Made by a program: the position numbers and the translations under genes
Notes under the pieces: model-generated
Seen by the model: only the letters and a program-made list of their open reading frames with translations
Databases searched by the model: none
Told to the model about the DNA's origin: nothing
Shown: positions 48,580 through 56,247 of the stretch, piece after piece
How the letters are laid out: each line of letters starts with the position of its first letter
Position numbering within the stretch: the first letter of the stretch is position 1
Assembly: GCF_002777855.1 (NCBI RefSeq)
Contig: NZ_MEIK01000034.1
Span: forward strand, 186,001-250,000
DNA: 64,000 nucleotides
Direction of reading: 5' to 3'
DNA from: Snodgrassella alvi
GTDB taxonomy: Bacteria; Pseudomonadota; Gammaproteobacteria; Burkholderiales; Neisseriaceae

Positions 48580-48723
48580 TTATGGCAGCGCATAAGTAAC
48601 AAAAATAAGAGATTTATCATCAGCACGGATTTTGCGTACAGAAATCCGTTTTTTTATACCTTTATAGGCAGTGAAGATGCGGTCAAACAGACCATAACTA
48701 ATAATATTTAACAAAGCAGACAT
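48580..48723 (-). CDS. Possible 47-aa basic small protein
   Basis: A complete small frame on the minus strand starts MSALLNIISYGLFDRIF and continues with a Lys/Arg-rich part (KGIKKRISVRK). No family is recognised and no Shine-Dalgarno is visible. A plus-strand hairpin with a T-run lies inside it (48625-48655), so the reading may be chance. Confidence 0.25.
   Translation of the reverse strand: MSALLNIISYGLFDRIFTAYKGIKKRISVRKIRADDKSLIFVTYALP
48625..48655 (+). terminator. Second terminator downstream of unit 1
   Basis: The stem ACGGATTT/AAATCCGT (48625-48632 and 48642-48649) has a 9-nt loop and is followed by seven T residues. It lies about 75 bases beyond the unit 1 terminator on the same strand, with no plus-strand gene between them. 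Confidence 0.75.
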
Positions 48724-49092
48724 GAGCTTATATTAACAACAGTATCTGAGTTGTTAAGTAAATAAAATCAGACACCATAAATGAACATATTCAGGTAAAA
48801 ACTACCAAAAAATATCTTTAATGGAAACAGGAAGAATAAAAATGGTCAGGAAAATTCGTAATTGGTCAGATTTCAGATAAAATGGCTTGGAATCTGGCTA
48901 TGTTAAACTAATCTCATATGTTAAATAACAAACGTAAAAATTATCTCATTATTCTCTTAAAATGAATGATATCTATATTACAGAACTCAACAACTGTATT
49001 TACTATATCAGCCGAATACTTGAAAGCGTATTCGGCTGTGCACAAACAAAAAACTGAATATTTTGAGTAGCAAAAGTTGAATCTTGGAACAT

Positions 49093-49683
49093 TTATATAA
49101 AACCGGCTTTGTATACAATTTGTCCAATAATTTCTATCTGATTTAATCCAACAGTTTCATCTGGGTATTCATGATTATTATAACTTTTCATTCTTACCCG
49201 CTCATCAGGTAAGTTTTGCAGTATCCTGATTCTGAGAAGACTACCCTGATTAAATGCATAAATCTTACCGTCTACAGGTATTTTTTTGGAAATATCCACA
49301 ACAAGCTTGTCACCATCTTTTAACAAATTATGCATCGAATCACCACTCATGGTAATACTAACCAGATTGTCTATCTGCAAATTACTTAGCTTGATATCCT
49401 CTCGGTACAGTTGAAGCTGAGAAGTTTCTGAATGAGTGTTTTGAGACGGTAGAGGGGGAATCGGAATAAACGCATCATCATTAAACAGGCCATCCGATAT
49501 GCTTTCACTGGGCTGAAAATTAAGGATTTGCATAATCCGGTTAACCGTTTCCAGTCTGGGCGCAACTTTACCCAGTTCGTAACGGGAAATTAGAGAAGGC
49601 GTAATGCCAGTTTTAAAGGCAAGCTCTTTTTGAGAAAGCCCAGCAGCCAATCTGGCAGCTTTAAGTTGAATGGCAAATTTCAT
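49093..49683 (-). CDS. Phage-type XRE/S24 repressor (second copy)
   Basis: This is a predicted repressor of 196 aa. The N-terminal helix-turn-helix is textbook: LKAARLAAGLSQKELAFKTG then TPSLISRYELGKVAPR, residues 7-42. The S24-like domain has the Ser in GDSMHNLL near residue 114. By alignment to LexA (DGKIYAFNQGSLLRIRIL), the catalytic Lys is replaced by Arg, so it probably cannot self-cleave, and no Ala-Gly site is visible. It is divergent from an antirepressor gene, which suggests inactivation by protein contact. Its likely operators are in 49736-49809. Confidence 0.85.
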   Translation of the reverse strand: MKFAIQLKAARLAAGLSQKELAFKTGITPSLISRYELGKVAPRLETVNRIMQILNFQPSESISDGLFNDDAFIPIPPLPSQNTHSETSQLQLYREDIKLSNLQIDNLVSITMSGDSMHNLLKDGDKLVVDISKKIPVDGKIYAFNQGSLLRIRILQNLPDERVRMKSYNNHEYPDETVGLNQIEIIGQIVYKAGFI

Positions 49684-49735
49684 GGTAAAAACATAAGATA
49701 TTAATAAATAAAAATTTAATCAAAAAATGACAAAG

Positions 49736-49809
49736 AATGGTTAAAAATAGCCATTAAATGCTTGTAATTATCTTTTGTAGATTTTAATATAGCCATAAAT
49801 GGCTATATT
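49736..49809. promoter_or_regulatory. Promoter with overlapping palindromic operator(s) between repressor 2 and antirepressor
   Basis: A rightward promoter TTGTAA (49762-49767), 17-base spacer, TAATAT (49785-49790) has its -10 inside a perfect 24-bp palindrome, AATATAGCCAT-AA-ATGGCTATATT (49786-49809). A second, looser site AATGG-N10-CCATT lies at 49736-49755, sharing the TAGCCAT half. This is the expected layout for a phage repressor controlling a divergent early promoter. Confidence 0.7.
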
Positions 49810-49978
49810 TAATAACCGTAAGAGGTATATTACCTGAATTTATATTGAGTCAAAACTGTCATTAAGTTTAACCCAAAGTAGTTTTAAGTTATTTAAAATT
49901 AAATTAACAATAAACTAATACAAGGTGAAAATAAAAAAAATTAAATATATTTAATTAGTATAGCAACTTAAAAGGAAA

Positions 49979-50006
49979 TACCTCAAAGGCTGCCACCTTT
50001 GAGGTA
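49979..50006 (+). promoter_or_regulatory. Leader stem-loop before the antirepressor gene
   Basis: A perfect 11-bp stem TACCTCAAAGG/CCTTTGAGGTA with loop CTGCCA ends 41 bases before the antirepressor ATG. No T-run follows, so it is not a simple terminator. It may stabilise the leader or control translation. Confidence 0.6.
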
Positions 50007-50047
50007 TTAAGTAAACAAAATCCCAAGTTCAAATTAAGGAGTTTTGA

Positions 50048-50947
50048 ATGAATAATAGTATCACATTTGTTTCTTTTAATGGGAGTAGTCTGGCTACAGT
50101 TAAAATCAAGAATACAGTTTACGTGTGCATGAAATCTGTAGTCAGCGGAATCGGTCTAGACTGGTCGACCCAGCATCGAAAACTCAGAGGCTGTTATCAA
50201 AAGTATGGTTGTGGATTTTTATCCATCCCAATTAAAAATGGCACCAAAAAAATATTAGCAGTTCCATTAAAAAAGCTAAGTAACTGGCTGCAGAGCATCA
50301 ATCCCAAAAAAGTGAAAGATAGCCTTAAAGACACCGTAGTAATTTATCAGAACGAGTGTGCAGAAGCTATACAGGCTTACTGGCGTAAACCTCGTACGTT
50401 AAAAAAGCCGTGCTGTCCACAACCAGTAGACAAAAATAAATCCGGCTTACAACCTGACCAGATTGCTGTGATAAAAGCACTGCATCGGCAACTTGTATTA
50501 TCCGTTGCCAAAGAAAAACAGGCAGAACTGGCCATGACATTATGGCAGGCAGTACAAACCCGCTATGGTGTCAGCTACGAGCATGTACCCGCATCCAAAT
50601 TTAGTGAAGTGCTGTGTCTACTCAGCCGCGTAGCTGTAAAAAAGGTTAGTCTTGGTAATGCACAACCAGATAACAATGGTTTTACTGACATAATGGTACC
50701 ACCTGCTCAACTAGATAATCTATATGAATCATTTGTATGCTCACAGAATATGCGCCTTATGTTTGAGCATTTACTGCCAGCATTGCATATTTTTGGCAGC
50801 AAATACGAAAATCAGGTCCATAAATATGCCTATGAAATAGAGCATGTCTTTAATAACTGCTATAAGGCTTTTCTACCCTTATTTGACAAAATGCCCGAAT
50901 CAGAAATTAAAGAATCTGCGCGCAAGCATCTGGCTAAGCTGATGTAA
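50048..50947 (+). CDS. Phage antirepressor-like protein with N-terminal P22_AR_N domain
   Basis: This 299-aa protein probably binds and disables a phage repressor. The N-terminal part (about 1-118) has the P22_AR_N pattern: ITFVSFNGSSLATVKIKNTVYV, then WSTQHRKLRG near 39 and LKKLSNWLQSINPKKV near 75, AEAIQAYWR near 107. The middle and C-terminal parts (about 135-299) are helical and not recognised. AAGGAG lies seven bases before the ATG. It is divergent from repressor 2 and followed by a strong terminator, so it is probably expressed alone from the 49762 promoter. Confidence 0.78.
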   Translation: MNNSITFVSFNGSSLATVKIKNTVYVCMKSVVSGIGLDWSTQHRKLRGCYQKYGCGFLSIPIKNGTKKILAVPLKKLSNWLQSINPKKVKDSLKDTVVIYQNECAEAIQAYWRKPRTLKKPCCPQPVDKNKSGLQPDQIAVIKALHRQLVLSVAKEKQAELAMTLWQAVQTRYGVSYEHVPASKFSEVLCLLSRVAVKKVSLGNAQPDNNGFTDIMVPPAQLDNLYESFVCSQNMRLMFEHLLPALHIFGSKYENQVHKYAYEIEHVFNNCYKAFLPLFDKMPESEIKESARKHLAKLM

Positions 50948-51143
50948 TTTTCCCAAGAGTTTGGTACTAAGCGAAACTTACACACTGCTTTGCACAGAAT
51001 ATGATAATAAACAGTTTTCATTTGATGAAACTGGTAGAAAATCTTGAATTAATGACTAAATCACAGAAGGAGAAATATTGCAAAAACAAAACAAATATTT
51101 ATACGATAAATTAAATATGAAAATTTTATTATTAATGGGTACA
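50948..51143. other. Short region between antirepressor and lysis genes
   Basis: A good AAGGAG (51067-51072) precedes a TTG at 51078 that opens a frame of about 37 codons running through the terminator. It has no family signal and a rare start, so it may be only a leader peptide. Nothing else is seen. Confidence 0.3.
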
Positions 51144-51169
51144 AAAACCGGCATTTGCCGGTTTTTTTG
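51144..51169 (+). terminator. Intrinsic terminator upstream of the first holin candidate
   Basis: The stem AACCGGC/GCCGGTT with loop ATTT (51147-51164) is followed by seven T residues. It ends only 27 bases before the next gene, leaving little space for a promoter there. Confidence 0.9.
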
Positions 51170-51195
51170 TTTTCTGAGGATTTGATGGTTGATTT

Positions 51196-51684
51196 ATGAA
51201 AAATGTGGAAATGGTATTACAGTTACTTTATTCACTGCTGGATTTAAGATTTTTGCCGGATAAATTACAAAAATGGTTGTTTCATACAGGTACACGCGTT
51301 ATTACCGTAACCAGCGCACTGATAATGATCGGTTTTGCCGGCATATTTCTGCTGGGCGGTAGCGAGGTTTTTAATCTCAAACTGTATAAAGGCTTTTTGT
51401 TATTACATCCGTTGACTCTTTCGGTACTGTTGATTGGTATGGCCGTATTGCAATTGCTTGTAACCATATTTAAATCTAATCGTTGCAACGTGCTTTGTGG
51501 TTATTTACTGATTTTATCCGCACTGATATGGGCAGTCATATCGGCTACGTTTTGGGCTTCATATCCACCACTGACCACCGGAATGACAACTTATCCGGTA
51601 TTAGCTGTTGTGTGTGCGCTAGCCGGACGTAATCAGATCAACTACACAAAACGGGTTGAAGATTTGAAACACAAAGGACGATAA
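51196..51684 (+). CDS. Small membrane protein in the lysis cassette
   Basis: This 162-aa protein is not recognised. It has four hydrophobic segments near residues 34-55, 66-92, 98-118 and 128-145, with a basic C-terminal tail (NYTKRVEDLKHKGR). Position before a second small membrane protein and a cell-wall endopeptidase suggests a holin or holin-associated role. It ends 3 bases before the next gene, so they are co-transcribed. A terminator lies immediately upstream. Confidence 0.55.
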   Translation: MKNVEMVLQLLYSLLDLRFLPDKLQKWLFHTGTRVITVTSALIMIGFAGIFLLGGSEVFNLKLYKGFLLLHPLTLSVLLIGMAVLQLLVTIFKSNRCNVLCGYLLILSALIWAVISATFWASYPPLTTGMTTYPVLAVVCALAGRNQINYTKRVEDLKHKGR

Positions 51685-51687
51685 AGT

Positions 51688-52026
51688 ATGGAGTTAATAA
51701 AAAATGCTTTTTCCGTCTGTATTTTATTTGCGCTGATAGGCGGGCTAGCTGGTTCTTTATTGGTCACAGATTATAAACGCTACGGTTGGTTTATGACCAT
51801 ACTGTTTGTATTACTGGGAATGATTTTTTCAGCAGCAGTGACCGATTACTTTTTTCCGCCAAACCGCCCATGGCTTTTTGCTGGTGTAGGAGTATTTGCA
51901 GGTATGTCTACAACATCCTTTCTTGATGCCTTCAAAGCCGCCGCGCCAGGACTGGCAAAGCGCATTATTGATATTGTAACTAGAAAAGCAGAACAATTTG
52001 TTGGTCACGATGATACAACAAAATAA
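51688..52026 (+). CDS. Putative phage holin (three membrane segments)
   Basis: This 112-aa protein has three hydrophobic segments near residues 7-26 (FSVCILFALIGGLAGSLLV), 34-52 and 62-82 and a charged C-terminus. Size and layout resemble three-helix phage holins of the LydA-like type. Such proteins open the inner membrane to release the endolysin. It lies 3 bases after another membrane protein gene and 53 bases before the endopeptidase gene, with a terminator in between. Confidence 0.6.
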   Translation: MELIKNAFSVCILFALIGGLAGSLLVTDYKRYGWFMTILFVLLGMIFSAAVTDYFFPPNRPWLFAGVGVFAGMSTTSFLDAFKAAAPGLAKRIIDIVTRKAEQFVGHDDTTK

Positions 52027-52044
52027 TAATTATAAATGAGTATC

Positions 52045-52068
52045 AGCAGCCGAAAGGCTGCTTTTTTT
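52045..52068 (+). terminator. Intrinsic terminator between holin and endopeptidase genes
   Basis: The stem AGCAGCC/GGCTGCT with loop GAAA (52045-52062) ends in seven T residues (52062-52068). It lies 11 bases before the endopeptidase start codon. Confidence 0.92.
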
Positions 52069-52079
52069 GGAAATTAAAA

Positions 52080-52511
52080 ATGTATAAATTAAGTAATCGC
52101 TCATTGCAGCGACTATATGGAGTAGATAACGGTCTAGTTAGAGTGGTAAAAAGGGCAATAGAACTGACCACTCAAGATTTTATGGTAACAGAAGGCCTAC
52201 GCACACGAGAACAATGTTGCATTAATTACGGTAAAGGCCGCACCGAACAGCAATGTATACTAAAAGGTGTGCCAGCAAAATATGCACAGCCAGCCATAAG
52301 TAAAGTTACCTGGTTAAATAATCCGTTTGCCAGTAAACATGTTACTGGTAAGGCAATTGATCTGGTACCGTATCCAGTAGACTGGAACGATTTGCATAAA
52401 TTTCGCACCATTGCTTTGGCAATGAAGCAAGCAGCAGCAGAACTAAATGTAAAAATTGTCTGGGGTGGGGATTGGAAAACTAGCAAAGACTATCCTCATT
52501 TTGAGGTATAA
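52080..52511 (+). CDS. M15 family peptidoglycan endopeptidase (phage endolysin type)
   Basis: This cell-wall peptidase of 143 aa is the size of phage L-alanyl-D-glutamate endolysins. The zinc-binding M15 motifs are clear: SKHVTGKAIDLVPY near residues 94-107 (SxHxxGxAxD) and YPHFEV at the C-terminus with the third ligand His. VTEGLRTREQCCINYGKG near 38 matches the RTxxxQ substrate region. It has no signal peptide, so it depends on a holin for release. It is part of the lysis cassette with the two membrane proteins upstream. No spanin gene is visible. Confidence 0.87.
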   Translation: MYKLSNRSLQRLYGVDNGLVRVVKRAIELTTQDFMVTEGLRTREQCCINYGKGRTEQQCILKGVPAKYAQPAISKVTWLNNPFASKHVTGKAIDLVPYPVDWNDLHKFRTIALAMKQAAAELNVKIVWGGDWKTSKDYPHFEV

Positions 52512-52950
52512 CTCCACTGAATAGCACTAATGGAATTGTTGTGTTGTTGTCATTATTTATTGGTAATCAATACATTTATTAAATTTGTCATAGAATGGAT
52601 AGTCTATATAATTTCATCATTATGCTGCGATCAGACTAAAATTTGACTCTGAGATAATATAAAATAATATAGCAAACATTCATGGTTGAGAAATATAACC
52701 ATTCTATTAGTCAGATTATTCTAAGAAGCTAAATATCTGCCTCCCAAATTTATTACTCGAGTGATAATCGAAAAAATTTACTCAATTTACATAAGAATGG
52801 CTTGATATTTATCTCATCAACATTTAAAAACGAATGATAAAATCTGTATGGGCAAATTGTTTCAGTATTAAGTCTGGCTGGATGAAAATATAATAATCGA
52901 ATGAAGAAAATTCAAATATATTATTATTTCAATTGGTTAAAAATATTTTA
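52512..52950. other. AT-rich non-coding region after the endopeptidase gene
   Basis: About 440 bases with no gene, no spanin-like frame and no clear terminator. It leads into promoter-terminator unit 2. Confidence 0.4.
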
Positions 52951-52978
52951 TTGACTTATACATAATAAATGCTATAAT
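52951..52978 (+). promoter_or_regulatory. Sigma70 promoter of promoter-terminator unit 2
   Basis: TTGACT (52951-52956), a 16-base spacer and TATAAT (52973-52978): the same spacing as unit 1. Confidence 0.8.
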
Positions 52979-52984
52979 AAATTC

Positions 52985-53048
52985 AAATCACAGGTATGCT
53001 TTACCTTAAACAGCTGAATAGATAAGTTCCCTAAATGGGAGCTTTTTT
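52985..53048 (+). ncRNA. Short RNA, unit 2 of the duplicated promoter-terminator pair
   Basis: The predicted transcript of about 64 nt carries the core CAGGTATGCTTTACCTTAAA followed by CAGCTG, one base different from unit 1, with AGGTA pairing to TACCT. It ends at AGTTCCC/GGGAGCT (loop TAAAT) and six T residues. The linker between core and terminator differs from unit 1, so selection seems to act on core, stem and promoter. It points towards the 3' end of the tmRNA gene about 105 bases away. Confidence 0.6.
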
Positions 53049-53152
53049 GCGTTCTAGGGAAACAAATTTAAAAACAGTTTAATAAAATCAGATTGAAAAT
53101 CAGGTGATATGGAAATGAATTAAATAGTTTTAAAAGAGAAATACTGTAGAGA

Positions 53153-53513
53153 TGGTGGAGGCGGGGGGAATCGAACCCCCGTCCGAAAGTCCTCTACAGA
53201 GCGATCTACATACTTAGTCTTGCCAACTTCGAATCTTATTCACAAACCGCCGACAGACAGGCTGTTTGTAAACCAGTTGCCATAAATCTCGTTTAATGCC
53301 AGACAACACGACATTAAACCAGCCAATGTAAATGTCGTTGCGGTGAGTTGCCTCACACGGCCCATTGGCGAACCGTTGCAACGTTTAGCCTTAAGCGGCT
53401 AAAGCGTAAGTTTCGTCGTTTGCGACTATATAATTTCAGGGTTTAACGGGAATCTGAGACCCCGGTATGCACGCATCTGCTTTGCAACCCCCGTCGAAAC
53501 CAAGGTCGCCCCC
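53153..53513 (-). ncRNA. ssrA: Transfer-messenger RNA (tmRNA)
   Basis: This 361-nt RNA rescues stalled ribosomes and tags the nascent protein. The tRNA-like ends are clear: 5' GGGGGCG pairs with CGCCTCC before an encoded ACCA, and the T-arm is GGGGGTTCGATTCCCCC. The tag frame follows a GTC and reads ANDETYALAA then TAA (about 53391-53422), the tag known from Neisseria. It lies next to phage-derived genes, and ssrA is a common integration site, but I found no repeat of its 3' end in the window. Confidence 0.97.
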
Positions 53514-53727
53514 AGATAGTTTGTCAATTATACGTTTATTTGAGATATATGCAAACTTATTCTGAATTGCTATATACTAACTAAGTTGGCTGCTGGATTA
53601 AAATATTAAATTATCTTTATTAATTTGCATATATACAATTAGAGCAGAATGTAAATCTGTTGATGCAATATCGTTGCCAAACGTATTGATTTATAATCTA
53701 CAGGTTTAATTTGAAATCTTGGTTAAT

Positions 53728-54225
53728 ATGTACGATGTCAATACTGATGATGTACGTCATTTTTTTGCAGATATCTGGCAGAAGCGTCAGCAGCCTCAGT
53801 TGCTTAATGCTCTACAGCAGAAGGCATTGAGAATTATTGCGGCGCATAGTGAATATGCGCCTTATTTAGAAAATGTCGAACAATACCTTAACCGTACATG
53901 GCGGCCAGAAGAAGGGGAGACTAACCCTTTTTTGCATTTGTCATTACATTTGTCAGTACAGGAGCAGGTTGCGATTGATCAGCCATTTGGTATTGCTGCC
54001 ATCCATCAGCAGTTATGTAAAAAATATGCAGGTGACTGGGTCAAAGCCGAGCACGATATGATAGAAGCATTGGCGGAAACCCTCTGGCTGGCACAGCGTT
54101 ATGGGCAGGGGCTGGATGTGAATGCTTATATGACGCGTCTGCGTAGTTTGGTTGGGCTCGGACAGGAAGACAACCCGCGTCTGAATCCGCATGAAATCGA
54201 AACAGCTGCCGTAAAAAAAGATTGA
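53728..54225 (+). CDS. DUF1841 family protein
   Basis: This is a conserved betaproteobacterial protein of unknown function, about 165 aa. It starts MYDVNTDDVRHFFADIW and has the family core NPFLHLSLHLSVQEQVAIDQP near residues 69-89, HDMIEALAETLWLAQR near 108. It has no signal peptide or membrane helix. The start is ATG 53728; a TTG three codons earlier is possible. It is a housekeeping gene between tmRNA and the DUF441 gene. Confidence 0.85.
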   Translation: MYDVNTDDVRHFFADIWQKRQQPQLLNALQQKALRIIAAHSEYAPYLENVEQYLNRTWRPEEGETNPFLHLSLHLSVQEQVAIDQPFGIAAIHQQLCKKYAGDWVKAEHDMIEALAETLWLAQRYGQGLDVNAYMTRLRSLVGLGQEDNPRLNPHEIETAAVKKD

Positions 54226-54341
54226 ATTTGCTCTAGTATAAATTATAGTTTATTGTTTAACCATTTGTACCGATTTACTTTATTAGATTAAATGTGGTAC
54301 ATAATATTTTGGAATCTGTAAGCTTTAATTAAGGGATGGAT

Positions 54342-54791
54342 ATGTCTTTTTGGGCAAGTAATGCAAATGCTTTGTTGCTACTGTTGTTTGTGGCGTTGGG
54401 TATTTTCGGACATAATCCTTCAGTAACGATTTCTGCATTGATTATCCTACTGGTGCAGCAAACGCCGTTATTGAAATATGCACCGCTATTAGAAAAATAT
54501 GGGCTGCAGCTTGGAATTATGCTGCTGATGATCGGTGTATTGGCACCGCTGATTACAGGTAAGGTGCAGCCTGCGCAGATTGCGGCCTTGGCCAGTAGCT
54601 GGAAAACCATTGCTGCTGTAGTAGTAGGCATTGTCGTTGCGTGGCTGGGTGGCCGTGGGGTACAACTAATGCAAATGAATCCCACCATTGTGACAGGTTT
54701 GATGATTGGTACGATTATCGGAGTGGCTTTCTTACGTGGAGTGCCGGTGGGACCTTTGATTGCAGCTGGATTACTGTCGTTAATTCTATAG
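54342..54791 (+). CDS. DUF441 (YeaL-like) inner-membrane protein
   Basis: This membrane protein of unknown function has about 149 aa and four to five hydrophobic segments. Family marks are ALGIFGHNPSVTISALIILL near residues 19-38, VVAWLGGRGVQLM near 103 and the C-terminal FLRGVPVGPLIAAGLLSLIL, as in E. coli YeaL. AAGGG at 54331-54335 fits ATG 54342 (six-base spacing) better than ATG 54336. It stands upstream of tRNA-Ser. Confidence 0.88.
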   Translation: MSFWASNANALLLLLFVALGIFGHNPSVTISALIILLVQQTPLLKYAPLLEKYGLQLGIMLLMIGVLAPLITGKVQPAQIAALASSWKTIAAVVVGIVVAWLGGRGVQLMQMNPTIVTGLMIGTIIGVAFLRGVPVGPLIAAGLLSLIL

Positions 54792-54857
54792 GTATATTGC
54801 CTGAAGTTCTTGCCAGAATGAGGTCCGCTCGTTATAATGCGCCCACTTCCATTTCTT

Positions 54858-54948
54858 GGAGAGGTGGATGAGTGGTTGAAGTCGCACGCCTGGAAAGCGT
54901 GTATACGTGAATAACGTATCGAGGGTTCGAATCCCTTCCTCTCCGCCA
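54858..54948 (+). tRNA. tRNA-Ser (anticodon GGA)
   Basis: This is a 91-nt class II tRNA with acceptor stem GGAGAGG/CCTCTCC, anticodon arm GCACGCCTGGAAAGCGTGT (GGA, serine TCC/TCT), a long variable arm (ATACGTGAATAACGTAT) and an encoded CCA. A terminator follows. Confidence 0.96.
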
Positions 54949-54958
54949 GTTTCTATAT

Positions 54959-54983
54959 AAAAGCTGCTTATGCGGCTTTTTTT
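54959..54983 (+). terminator. Terminator after tRNA-Ser
   Basis: The stem AAAGCTGC/GCGGCTTT (one G-T pair, loop TTAT) is followed by a run of T residues. Confidence 0.85.
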
Positions 54984-55613
54984 ATATATGTTTATATGAT
55001 ATTGTTATATTATTTAAATGTATTTATTTCGTATAGCTTTTTGTACTGAATTTGTTTTTATTTCCAAGTTAAATCAATGAATCTCACTAAATTAAGTGAT
55101 AAATCTATACTAATAAATGCACTAATGGAAAATACAAGATAAAGAAAATAAAAATAGTGTTATAGAAACTGATCAAGATTAGTGCGAGTGAATGACATAG
55201 TTCAAAAAATATTTGAATTTAAATTGCTATATAAAATTACTACTGTAGCCGATATTGACTAAATTATTAATGGGTCACTGTGGTTATTTGTATTAAAAAA
55301 ATTGAATAAACACGCAAAGTTTGTTGAACCAAACGTATATTAAAATTTTATTCATTGAGTAATGCTTCATAAATATGATTAAGCATTTTGTGTTGTTTTA
55401 ATCATATCTTTGACTGACTGCAGGATAATTACGTGAAGTTATATCTCTTTCGAGAAGATATTGATGAATTATGTATAAGAAGTGTGAAATACAAAAATTG
55501 TTTTTTGTACTAAAAGAAACATGATATTTAATATTTAATCCGATAGTTGAGTGAATGTAATACATAATATTTATGATAAATATATATAAAAAGAAAGGAG
55601 AAATGTATTTATT
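54984..55613. other. Long AT-rich leader region before the phage tail genes
   Basis: This is 630 bases with no credible gene. It holds an imperfect hairpin AATGCTT/AAGCATT near 55363-55389 and several AT-rich promoter-like boxes (such as TTGACT near 55411), none convincing. AGGAG at 55596-55600 belongs to the first tail gene. I found no copy of the promoter-terminator unit here. Confidence 0.4.
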
Positions 55614-56207
55614 GTGCTTAATCAAATCCAAAATGCAATTATTGATCGATTACATCAGGGGTTGGGATCATTAGTCACAGATATAGAAGTTTTTTTTGGT
55701 GGGCTTGAAAATAGAGATGCGTTCACCAACAAAGAAAAAAAAACATCTGTGTTATTAACTCTTAATCAAGCACATATAAAAATAAAGAGTTCTGAACGCC
55801 AACGTTTCGAATTAATAGCTAATTTTTATGTAGTTTGTGTAAATAATGAGATTAATGATTCAGAATCTTTGCAGAATACCAATATCAATGACTTAATTTA
55901 TGCCGTATTACGTCTGCTGAGTGGACAGAGATTAAATGAACACTTAAATAGTTTAGGTTTGCAGCCGAAATCGGTTCGTCCAGTTTTTTTTAATCCTCCT
56001 GATGCCAATAATAAAGATTTGAATATTTATGCCATTGAATTTGAGGCAGGTTTTGATATCTATGGGCTGGAAAGTGATCAATATCCCGAATATACCAACG
56101 ATGTAAGTAATCCTGACTATTTATTTAGTAAATGTAATGGTAGTCATTCCGAACCACATGCTCCATTTACTTCACTGACGGTGAATATAGAAGAAATAGA
56201 AAATTAA
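55614..56207 (+). CDS. Mu gp37-like tail protein (DUF1834)
   Basis: This 197-aa protein matches the Mu-like gp37 group, which sits just ahead of the sheath gene in Mu-type tails; its role is probably tail completion. Recognisable parts are IDRLHQGLGSLVTDIEVFFG near residues 10-29 and RQRFELIANFYVVCVN near 63. It is the first gene of the tail operon; the capsid genes that precede it in phage Mu are absent. The start is GTG 55614; AGGAG is 13 bases upstream, which is long, so an ATT at 55611 or weak initiation is possible. Confidence 0.7.
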   Translation: MLNQIQNAIIDRLHQGLGSLVTDIEVFFGGLENRDAFTNKEKKTSVLLTLNQAHIKIKSSERQRFELIANFYVVCVNNEINDSESLQNTNINDLIYAVLRLLSGQRLNEHLNSLGLQPKSVRPVFFNPPDANNKDLNIYAIEFEAGFDIYGLESDQYPEYTNDVSNPDYLFSKCNGSHSEPHAPFTSLTVNIEEIEN

Positions 56208-56247
56208 GTTTGGCAGGATTAAGTTCTAACTATTCATGAGAAAGAAG

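Noticed and set aside
51078-51192. TTG-initiated 37-codon frame with a good Shine-Dalgarno
   Set aside because: Rare start, reads straight through a terminator hairpin, and no family signal.
53153-53513. tmRNA or tRNA-Ser as the attachment site of the phage-derived region
   Set aside because: I found no repeat of the 3' end of either RNA elsewhere in the window, and no integrase gene.
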